Assembly (NCBI GenBank): GCA_019649035.1
Contig: BMAT01004287.1
Coordinates: 363,220 to 384,528, forward strand
Reading direction: 5' to 3'
Length of the DNA stretch: 21,309 nucleotides
From: Elysia marginata
Taxonomy: Eukaryota > Mollusca > Gastropoda > Plakobranchidae
Shown: piece by piece, positions 1 through 10,600 of the stretch
Position numbering within the stretch: the stretch's first letter is position 1
Layout of the letters: each line of letters starts with the position of its first letter
Position numbers and translations under genes: made by a program
Notes under the pieces: model-generated
What the model was told of the DNA's origin: nothing
The model's input: only the letters and a program-made list of their open reading frames with translations
Databases searched by the model: none

Positions 1-690
1 TTGATCCTTAAGGGAGGGGAGAGAGGACTGAGCTGCGGCTCCGGTCTTTGGGTAGAGGACTGAGCCGTGGCTCCATCTTCAGGTACAGGATTGAGCTGCG
101 GCTCCGGTCTTTGGGTAGAGGACTGAGTTGCGGCTCCGGTCTTTGGGTAGAGGACTGAGCTGTGGCTTTGGTCATTGGGTATAGGACTGAGCTGCAGCTC
201 CAGTCATATGGGAAGGTGTTTGTGGAAAGAGAACAGAGCTGCAGCTCCTGTCGTTGGGTAGTCTGGATTGAGCTGCGGCTCCAGTCACTTTAAAGTGTCA
301 ATAGGCCTGATACAAATATTTTCATTCTGGATCAAATTCGCTCAAAATATAAGTTCTAAATGATGTCAGTGTTGTCTAGATTTCAAGACCTGACTTTGGA
401 CATGGATTGGAATGCAATGATTCAAAAAGGCTTCATAAAGGTTGCAAGGATAGTAAAAAACATTTAATATTTTTACTATCCAAATTAAATCTCTTTTCTG
501 AAAGTTCTTTATTTAAAATTAGCCAAAATAAAAACCGGAAATGTATAAAGCTGATACTTGAAAAAAAATGTTGTTCAAGTTAACTGTATTTTGGTTTACC
601 TTTTGAGTTTTGTCCTTTGGTAATCAGTCCAATACAGTCTTATAGTCTATATCCTTCTTGATCATTTCCGAATTCCACCCACTGACCCAG
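1..690 (+). other. FBXO9 intron, 3' part of the intron before the first visible exon
   Basis: No exon was recognised before 691. Positions 28-290 are a minisatellite, and 291-645 is AT-rich DNA with no coding signal I could support. The first coding exon and promoter are expected upstream of the window, since no GC-rich or promoter-like segment is visible here. Confidence 0.6.
28..290. repeat. Minisatellite, 8 copies of a 32-bp unit
   Basis: Copies begin at 28, 60, 91, 123, 155, 187, 234 and 268. The unit reads about ctgagctgcggctccggtct followed by ttgggtagagga. Copies 1 and 3-5 are 32 bp, copy 2 is 31 bp, copy 6 is stretched to 47 bp, copy 7 is 34 bp and copy 8 is cut short. Each unit has a palindromic or near-palindromic core around GAGCTGCNGCTC. 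It is much more GC-rich than its surroundings and may continue in diverged form upstream. Confidence 0.93.
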
Positions 691-837
691 CTGGAAGTTT
701 TTCGCCAGCAATGGCAGATTGAACTACAGCAGAAATCGGGGAGCCGAGAGCAAAGTCCCCACACCAATGCCAGGAGCACCAAGAACATCAAAGGCAGCAG
801 CTCGCAGCAGAGTGAAGCTGTCAGCAGAGAAGATATG
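691..837 (+). CDS. FBXO9: FBXO9 exon: N-terminal helix and low-complexity linker
   Basis: This exon encodes [18 protein letters not shown] followed by a Ser/Gln/Asn-rich stretch and ends EDM before the donor gtgagc (phase 0). The start matches human QLQMFRAQWMFEL. I chose the acceptor at cccag (ends 690) because no AG occurs between 645 and 690. An alternative acceptor at ttatag (ends 645) would add 15 codons, but two other AGs lie just upstream of it and the extra residues are hydrophobic and unlike the family. An in-frame stop at 643-645 rules out anything further upstream. There is no Met at the start, so this is not the first coding exon. Confidence 0.85.
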
Positions 838-3800
838 GTGAGCCTTGCAGACATATGTGTTGGAATGTACGGGGAAAGAAAATTTACCACCGTTGTCTAA
901 ATTTATGCCTTCCAATGGGTGCAAATCAGTTAAATGTTGGACATTTTGATTTGAGAAGAAAAAAAAGATTATAGTTTAAAAAAAAAAATCATTTTTTTAA
1001 TACACCTTAGTATTAATTATTACTAAGAATATGACCTGTGTGTGTCAACTGCTTGGAAAAGACAAGCTGAAAAACAAAAAAGTTTTTTGGGGGGCAAGAT
1101 AGAACAAGTTTATCAATTTACATAAATTTCCATAAAATTAGGTAGCCCATGCAATTAGTATTACATCTGTCTTGCATACATTTTTTATATTTTGACAATT
1201 CTTGACCTCAGTATTTACATATTATCTTATCCTATCTCATAATAGAACAGAGAAGGAGATGGGACAATATTACTGAAGGGAGGGACTTGTTGCATGGTGT
1301 TTTTAAAAAGTCAAATTTTAAATCTCATGCTTGGCAAATTCTTGTCATTTGTTACATTTTTCGGTTTCAAAGTTGAGTGCTTCATTTCAGAAAAATGAAT
1401 GGTTTACAAAAATGTGTTACATTTAGTGTGGAATTATACTTTTAAGCAATTTTATTCTTTGCTCATCATAAGCAGATTCTGTCTCTACTCTAATTCTTTG
1501 TTCAGGCTCGAGCATTCTTTATCCAGGGTATGGAAGCTGAAGATGATGGCATGCTCAATGAAGGTTAGTACTGCAATAAGTTGTTCAGTGCCTGCAGGTT
1601 TAAATACATATTCATTGAAAAAAAATATATGTAAAAAATCAATATTTGCTCATTTTTAATTTTATGCTATAAGTAACCATGAATGCGACTAAACTATGCA
1701 CCAGTGTGGCCCACATATTTCATGACCATGTCTCTTTTACTATTCATGAGTCTTAATCCTTTGAGCTCTATTTTTGAAATACACCATACTTAATATAAAG
1801 CAGTAAGATTAATAAATGGGTCTGGTACTCCCTCATCATTACAACTCAAACTTAAGGTTTTAAAATCATTCAAAGGAGCTCCCCTGACCTTTTAAACAGG
1901 AGTTTAACTTTCCTTTGCTTGGATTCTAACAGGATGGGGTGTTTAACTTTAAGGCTTGGGGGTTTAGGGCTCAAAGGGTTAAAAGCTGAAATTTATGACA
2001 GGCCTGAGGCACACAGGTGTTTCAGCTGCACTATTAAAGAAAGGTTAATGTTAAACCTGAAATCTTCGAAGACTCTTCATTAATGAAATTTTTCATTCCC
2101 TTTTTTTTGTACAAAAATTCAGGACACCACATATTTTTCAAATTAATACTAAATTTCTCTGTTTTTTTTTTTTTTTAATTTTCTGAAATCATATCTTTAA
2201 TATGATTTGTTGTGTAAAATATGAACCAACATGACATTAAAATTATATCCCCCACCCCTCTCCTCCTTTTTTCCATCTGACTGAAAGCTATCTACTACTA
2301 TCGCAAGGCTCTGCAACTTGTGCCAGACATTGAGTCAAAACTAGGAAACATGTTTCAACACTCACCCAGGGACAGAGGTAATGTGTTTGCAGAAGTTTCT
2401 CTCTATCTTTGTCTTTCCAATTTCTTCAATCTCTTTTATGCCTACTTGTTTTGCTTTTTGTGTCTTGGTTTGTCTGCATTCCTGGGCTTCTCCTTCTATT
2501 TCACCATCTCTCTCTCCCTCCTTCACTCTTCCTATCTCTCTCTCTCTCTGGCTCTTTCTCTCTCATTCTCGGTCTCTCTCTATCTTTCTGCCTATATATA
2601 TCCATCTTTCTACCTTCCTACCTACCTATCTTCTCCCTACCTACCTATCTTCCCACCTACCTACATACATACCTACCTATATATTTCTCTCTCTCTCTCT
2701 CTTTCTCTGTTTCTATCTCTCTGTCTATCTATCTATCTTAAAAAACAAGTCCTTTATATTTAAGCACACATTTGTAAGATTTGCTCGCACTAATCAATTT
2801 GGCGTTAAGACGTTTTCTTCTTTTTTTTTCCCTCCAGCTCGACAGGATAGTGAGAGCTCTGTTGAAGGAATGTAAGTGTTTTTTTTTTAAAAATTATACT
2901 CAATTATGGATTATTAATTTTGAACAACATTTTATCTTCTGTCACTGTTGTCTTAAAATTTATGACAGCTTTCAAAACCATTTAACTTCTCCAGCTCCAT
3001 CTAAGAGTAAAGATGTTTCTATCTCTTTTAGAGCCTTTCTGAATGAGACAGATGTTGGGTAATGTAAATTTGAATTCTAACCTTTTAAAATTTTTCCTCT
3101 TTCTCCTACTATTTTAAGTAAACAAAAATCAAATATCCTTTGCTAAATAATAATTTTCGGGAGTTTTCAACTCTCAACAAACCAGCTGTTTTGTTCAATT
3201 TCATAAAAATTCCATGACTTTTCTTTTTTAAAGAAAAAAAAATTATTTTAAATCGTTATATGTATTTTTATATTTCATATGAAAGTTGTAATCTTTTTTC
3301 TACAGGGAACTCATTTTAAGAATTCAAAAAAAAAAAATTGTTCCCAAATATAAAATGAACGTATGGATGTTGGAAATATTTCCAATTTTTCGATAATTGG
3401 CCTGTTGAGATTAAACGAACGCATGAGATTAGGAGGCTTAAGAAAAAAGGTGTTGTTAATGCTGCAACAACCCCATAGGATGAAAATCCTGTTATCAACA
3501 TTTGACGCTGTGGAACTGGCAGAAACATGTTTTTCTAAGTTTGTGAACTCTGCAACACAAACTACTGAAAGTTTATGTTACATGTTGAATTATATTCATT
3601 TTACTCTTTAGTGAATCGGAGGAAATGGTGATCGATGGCTTAGACAAACTAAGACTAGTGGAGAAAGGCCTGTGTCAGATGGAGTACGAGCAAAGGGTGA
3701 GAACTTTCATACCCTCTTTTTCTTCTTCACTGCAGGGTCTGACTTATTCTGAGATCACTAGGTACTGCAAATTTTCTATAACTGAAAAGTAATAGGAAAA

Positions 3801-6800
3801 CTTAACCTCTTGAGTGCTACATGAAATTCCTCACCGTGTGCTAAGAAAATGTTCAAACGTGGATAGGGAGAGAGGGTCTATTTGGATCTTTATATAAAAT
3901 TTGAAGAAGACCTGTAGAAAATAGACCTAGCCTTGAGAAAGGATATATTTGTAGAAACTAGATGTAGGTTTAGATCTTCAAAATTTTAGTAAACTCATAG
4001 AAAACTTGATATAGCGTAAATACACAGCATATTGGACCAGTGGGGCAGCAGCAAGTACAACGTACATATACACTGTGCAGTCAACTGGTTAATTCATTTG
4101 TTTAGTCTTTTATGGTATGCTTTGCATATGCCTTTGTGTACATGTACAATTAACTGCTTTTTTGTGTTCTTTCTTTCTTTTTTATTTTGTTTCATCGTTT
4201 TAATTTTTTCGTTGAATAATTGTCTTGTTCAATTTCCATACCTTATATCTACTTACTATCTGGCTTTCTCTTTTTCTGTCTTTGTGTGTTCTTTTAATTT
4301 TTTATCGTCTCACTGTTTCTATCTCACTCCAATAACCACCGTATTACCCTGTATGAAGATTAAAAAAAAAGTGTTCACAATGCAAATTATTTCTTTTCCC
4401 TGCAGATGACCCACATCTCGTGTCTACCTGTAGAACTTGTGATCTACATTCTGCACTGGGTGGTCTCCAATGACCTTGACCTCCGCTCACTTGATATGTT
4501 TGCCATGGTCAGTTATAGTTTATTTTGCTGAAGAGAAAAAACTGCTGCTTATGAGAAATAATTATTACGTCACTTGTGCATGTGAACAATGTCTTCAAAT
4601 TTCTTTGAATAACTCCACTCATCCCTCAGAGGAGATGCAAAGAATCTTCTCACATAAGAAAAAAGACTCCATTGGTATCATAGCAGTCAACCATTGTTCT
4701 AAATTGTCCTGGTCTTAGAAAATTTTTATTTTGTGCCTGAATCATAAAATTAAGTATGGCTGCAAGGTCTCTTAAGACAAAGGAAAAAGTAAAGGCAGCA
4801 AGGAAAGCAATGGCAAATGTGAGGACCCTGCTCTTTTTTCCCTGATACTTGCATTGAGTATGGGCTGCCTTTTTTTTAAAAACAAAACAAAACAACAAAA
4901 TACTGCAATTAAATCATGGAAAATTGAACAGGAGTCGCAGTATACTATGTATATTCGCAGTAGTCATATTCATTTATTGACTTGCTTAATTAAATCATGG
5001 GTGGTTTCTGCAAAGCTCTTTTTGCTCTATATATAGTTTAACTTCAGTACCTAAGACATGATATTTATTGAATCAATATACAGCACAGTGGGGTATATAT
5101 AAAACTTATATGGTGTTGTTTGGACACATGGCATATACAATACAGATACAATAAAAACAAAGAACATGATAAGTTGAATAATATAGTAAGCAAGATGTAA
5201 ACTGTGAAACGACAGAGGAGGATTTTTAGAATAAGACTTACAACAAAAACTTACACTCCCACACCACACATAAGGAGCTGTTACAAATCATGTTATCATG
5301 GCCCTCTCGCTTAGACAGATAAACTTTCCTGGTGCACTCAGAACACTTTTCACTGTACTTTACACTTACAGCTTGACAAATCTGCTAAACCATCTGAAAT
5401 TGCTGGTCTTATTGGTAATGTAGAATCCTGTATTGACACTGTTAAGGCATGGATTACACCTAATAAACTCATGATGAATGATGATAAGACAGAAATTATA
5501 CCTATCTCTTCATCCAAGAAGCTAAATTCAATTGACACTGGTCATACTTGTGTAGGGAATAGACAGCTGAACTTTCCTGATGCACTCAGCACCCTTTTCA
5601 CTGTACTTATTACTATCAATGTTTAGAGTACAAGCTAACCGTACCCGCAATGAAGCTCATGATGGTCTACTCTGGCATGTCTAATCCTGTAAAGCTTTTG
5701 AATAGCTTGAGGATAGAAACTGTTTAAAAAATCTTACGCTCACCTTTGTATGTTTCAAGAGGTGACCACGCTGTATTCAAAGTAGTGTCTTGCTAGATGG
5801 TTCGGATCCTTGAGTATTTCACTCACCTTTAGTCCAAAGTGCTTAACATACAACTTTCTAGAGATGGCAGTTCACAATTGATAACATTTTCTGCGTTTTT
5901 TATGACTGAGGTCAATTTTGTAAGGTGTTTCTTACAGGCTTTGTCAATTTATACCAAAAGAGAAAATAGAGAGTTAAAATGGTTTCAATGATAGCTTTGT
6001 AGAAATTGAGTAGGGTGGGTTTCCTTGTTTTGTAAGACTTGAACTTCTTTAGGAAATACATTCGCTGTCTTGCTTTCTTTAAAATCTTAGCACAGTTTAG
6101 GTTCTGGGTGAGTTTCCCAGAAATACAATCATGGACCCAGGAGTTTAAACCATTCAACTTGCTCTACTAGGTCGCCACTGAGAGTTAACAAGAGATGAGG
6201 AGTTTTAGACCTTCTCAAATCAATTACCACCTCCTTTGTTTTTGAAACATTTAAATGAAGACTAATGCTCTCGCACCATCTAACAATAGGTTTGACCTGT
6301 TGTTGACAGTCATATTCATTAGCAGATGGAATCAGTCCTGTGAGAGTAGTGAGCAATTTTCACAATCTTGCATCCTCGGCCTTCTACTTTGCAATCATAT
6401 GGAGTACAGTTTTGGGTATAGTACAGTACACAATCTTGCGCTGCGCCGGTATTTAACACCAGTGGTGAAGATTTTTTTCGCTCAACTTCTTCACAAGTAA
6501 GCAAAAGTTAACGGTCCAGGTGCAAATCATGTTCCTAGGTTAGCCAAGATGAAATAAAAGTTTTTTTTATACAACAGCCCAGGGATGACAATATTAAATG
6601 TAGAACTATATCCAATGAAAAGAACTGTGATGTAAATATGTTCTGACCCCTGCGCTTTTTTCATTTCATTTTCATTTAAGGTAAGCTTAACATTCCTCAA
6701 GCTTTCAGAGGATTCGTGTTTTTTCCGCAGGTGTGTAAAGGCTTCTATATGTGTGCCCGTGATGAGAGGGTGTGGAAGAAAGCTTGCCAGAAGTAAGAAT

Positions 6801-7625
6801 AATTTTTTTCTTTTTCTTCTTATACTATACCAGGGAATCCCTTTTGTAGGTATTTTCTGGGTTTTTTTTTCTTTTTGTTTTTAAAGTCAGAGAAACTGAA
6901 TACAAAAACCAACTTGAACAAGATTGGTCCCATGAACAAAGACAATTCGTTGCCCCCCAAATGAGACTTTTGTATGCAGGAATGTAGCGCCAAGATTTTC
7001 AGTTATTCTCAGAAAATTTGAGTAGCATCCCTGACTATACTTCAATATTTAAAAGAATTTTTCTTCTTCTTGTTCATTTGATTTTAAATTTTAAACCTGA
7101 GTGTTCTATCCTCTCAGTTAAAAATAAACTAGATTGAAGGGTTTCATTTCGAAATGTATTTTATCCATTTTTAGAAAATTTTGAAGTTTCAAGTGCTAAC
7201 ATTTATTTTTCATTTTCTGTTTCAATTGAAGGTGTAAGTTTCTTACTTATGACCATATTATTTATGTAATAGCCAATACTCACAAACAAAATTGCAAAGG
7301 CAAAGTTGGGAAAAATCCAGTTTTTGCTATTTTTCCTTGCTTTTTGCAGAGAGGTTATACAGTCCTTAAAAATTCATTTCTTGACCACTATTTTAGAACA
7401 CTGTGCTTGGTTTTGGTATTGTAATGTTGAGTTATGCTCATGGTTTGCCTCTTTTTTATTGAATTTTATCTGATCTGCCATCATTGCATTTGGTATGAAA
7501 GAGAAATTGTTTTAGCCTTTAATGCTTGTTTTCTGTCAAGCCCTTTGGAACTTTGTTTTATTGTATAAGAGCTCTCTGTAAATCTAGTTATTATTACTAC
7601 ATATTATCATTATTATTTATATTGA

Positions 7626-7656
<31 letters not shown>

Positions 7657-10600
7657 TTATTATTATATCATTATAACAACTGCATTTTGTTATGAAATTA
7701 TTCAATTCCTTGCTTGCTCTTGTAATAAATGCTGTGGTCAAGATTTCATTTTCTCCACAATCAGCCCTGGAAACATAATATTTCAACCTTTGTAGAACAC
7801 CTAATACAATATGTTTTACTTTCTTCAAATCTTAATTTTTTTTTCATGCTGTTCATTCAAATTTTACTTTATTTTTTTGACTGTGCTTTGCACAGAGTGT
7901 GGGGGCTGAACCTCGGCAGCTGCAAGAAGTTCGGCAACTCGTGGCGACGCATGATGATAGAGAGGCCTCACCTTTTGTTTGATGGTAAGCTTTAGATGGG
8001 TCTGAAGTATTCACAATGCTTCTGCTCTTGTTGGTGTCTATGTGTGTGTTACTTTATTTCATCAGATGCCAATAATACTGGTATGATGAAAATTATATCC
8101 GTTCTGTTGGCTAGCAGTAGTTTAGGAGTCAGGGTGCAAGTTTTCGAATTTTTGCAGGAATTCTGATTTTTTAGCAGTTTTCTTTCACTAAAAAAGTAGG
8201 AAAACTTGAAAAAATTATGAGCTAAATGTTAAAGAAAACATCTTAAATTAAGAGTCTTAGAAAGTCAAACACTTCTTCATAGTTGTATAGCTGTGTAAAA
8301 ACTAGTAGAGTCACATTTATCTCTTTGCATTTATCCATTAAAAGTTCTATAAGGGCACCTACAGAGTGTAAAATTTTCCTGCTTTTTGGGCATGAGCCGC
8401 TTGCATCCCTGAACAGTGCTGTGACTATCTTAGAATTAGGTTTGGCCTAAATTTCTATCATGTGTGGGGTTAATTGAAGCATCACATCAAGTGATAAAGA
8501 CTAATAGCCAATTACTGATCCTGTTCTGCACACTGTAGTTTTGTATCTTTACTTTTTACGTAGGATAAAGAGATGGCCATAAAATTTCCTCTTCAGAATG
8601 TTGAACATTCTTTAGTGCTGTAGTAAACTAGTTGAAGTATAAAAAATCTTAGACAGTTGTTCAAATTCATATTAGGTAGCCTATTTAAAACAAAAAGTAA
8701 CCAAAATATGTTTTTTTTCTTTTATTTGAATTGGATGAAACAAATTCTTTTGTGCAAAATCGTCAGCTTTCATTGGAGGAATCACAAGCTTGAAATGTTG
8801 AGAACATCAAGCCTTGAGTTTGAATATTCAAGTCATCTGGACAAGCTGCAATTCAATTTAGTTCGAATTTCAACAAAAAACTAGTGACAGCAGCACTAGC
8901 TTTCCTCTGTTTCTTTTCAGGCTGTTACATCAGCAAGGTGACGTATGTGCGCCCAGGAGAGCAGGGTTTGGATAACTTCTACCGTCCGTTCCATCTGGTG
9001 GAGTACTTCCGATACATCCGTTTCTTTCCTAATGGTAATATATCAATATTCTTTGCTTGCAGTCATATCTAACGTTGCTATGATCATCTTTATTTTTTAT
9101 TATCATTGCTACTAATATAACTGTGTAATTTTATCATTATTATTGCTGTTGTTCATATAAAAAGTTGTGTGGTAGGTTACTGAGTTCGTTATTTGTCACT
9201 AGTTATGGAAACTTCACAAAAGAAGATGTAGGTTATTTTACTAAGCTTACAACATGACTACAGTCCAACTTAACATAGACTCACAGACTGAAGCACTGTA
9301 CAACAAAAGACATGGATACAGCCAGTTACTTAGAAGGTTAGCGCAAGTCAAGGCTGTGTAACAGTTAGGCTACAAATAGGTGAGGCACACACTAGACACT
9401 GCACACACAGAAAATACAGAGGCTCTATCAAGGAGAACATAACTACACAAATACTTGTTTACCTGTAACATTTATTACAGTCAAACCTGCCCAAGGCAAC
9501 CATTGGCGATCCAGGGCAAACATGCTTGTAAACCTTTACAATGCAGTTCTTTCACATCTGTTTTCTTTGGGAGGTTCATGGCGGATGGTGGCTAATTGGT
9601 TCTCAGGTGTTGAGCGGTCGCTTTGCAGAGTTTTTTTTTTTAAAGTGGGTGTAAAGAATGCTGTGAGTTTAAAAAACTGCTCAAGGTTGCGTTGATAATG
9701 TGAGCACCTTGTAAGATCTAAAAACAGAAATGTAAGGGAGCCGTAGAAAATTGGTCGCCAACACACATGGTCACCTTAGACAAGTGGTTGGCTAAGCAGG
9801 TTTGACTTTACTAGGCCTAAGATCGTAATCCCAAGTATTAGTTGTGTTGATGTTAGCTGTGAGCCTGTCACAACATTGGGCTATTTTCAACACAGTGTAA
9901 TCCTGCACATATCAACATGCTTGCGGAAATCAATATAATGCTGATTATGAGAATGTTGATGAATAAAACACAAAGTCAAAGTCACATTTCCAACGTTGTG
10001 TAACCCCAGATAAAAGCCATAAATTTCACTATTATAGGAAATATTGAAAAACTCCCTGCATCAAAATTCTTACTGTGCCTGATTTACCCTGATTGCTTCA
10101 CATGTTTTTCTCTTTTTTTCCCCTTATATTCTTCTTTGTTGATCACCCCCTACCCCCCAATCCCTTTCTTTGTTTTTTGTGTTCCAGGCCAAGTACTGAT
10201 GCTGGTCAGCCCTGAGGATCCACTACAATCTCTTCCTAAGCTAAAGAATAGCAACTCTCAATCTCCTGGTATCCTTAAGGGAGGCTACCGCATGGCAGAC
10301 TCTAAAGTAATGTCAAAACTGTATGGAAACTTTTGTTTTGGCCCTGTCTGGCATTCAGAACATATGAATGTGTCTTGTAGTTTCTTGATAGGTCCCAAAC
10401 ATTATTAATTTTCATTGTAAAATATAGGCAGTCTCATGCCATATACCTGAATCTGACAAACTGTTTGTAAGAGCTATGCTTATACATTTTGCCCTTTTGC
10501 CCTACTTTATTTGTGATCGGCCGCTGAGAGGCTGCCTAAGTGGCTGCAAACTTAGGCAATTCAATTATCATTACGGTCGTTGTGGAGTACCTGGGGTCAT

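Larger units (their letters stand above)
5060..6470 (-). mobile_element. Degenerate LINE (L2/Rex1-like, Jockey superfamily), 5'-truncated
   Basis: Read on the minus strand, reverse-transcriptase blocks appear in order. Near 6466-6420 is [13 protein letters not shown] (family pattern NTGAPQGCVLSP). Near 6350-6180 are [29 protein letters not shown] and FKLLG. Near 6070-5940 are [13 protein letters not shown] and [15 protein letters not shown]. Near 5880-5650 are [15 protein letters not shown] and SFYPQAI, typical of the C-terminal part of such ORF2 proteins. The blocks lie in several frames, so the copy is dead. The usual Tyr/Phe-Ala-Asp-Asp catalytic motif is spoiled by a frame change just before TLTGLI. 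The minus-strand stretch at 5300-5060 resembles a LINE 3' tail, with AATAAA near its end, but that part is inferred. Confidence 0.8.

Noticed and set aside
28-290. Possible CRISPR array because of ~32-bp periodic repeats
   Set aside because: The whole unit repeats head to tail without unique spacers, and the setting is an animal intron. It is a minisatellite.
2320-2875. Overlapping open frames of 110-164 codons
   Set aside because: They are read through the CT/CTAC microsatellite in three frames at once and consist of Ser, Leu, Tyr and Phe runs. Only the FBXO9 exons at both ends are real.
4032-4409. 125-codon hydrophobic open frame that could be a membrane protein
   Set aside because: It overlaps a MITE end and the polypyrimidine tract before the F-box exon. 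The hydrophobic residues come from T-rich codons.
5350-5538. 62-codon minus-strand open frame
   Set aside because: It is the antisense shadow of the + strand LINE reverse-transcriptase fragment at 5369-5560.
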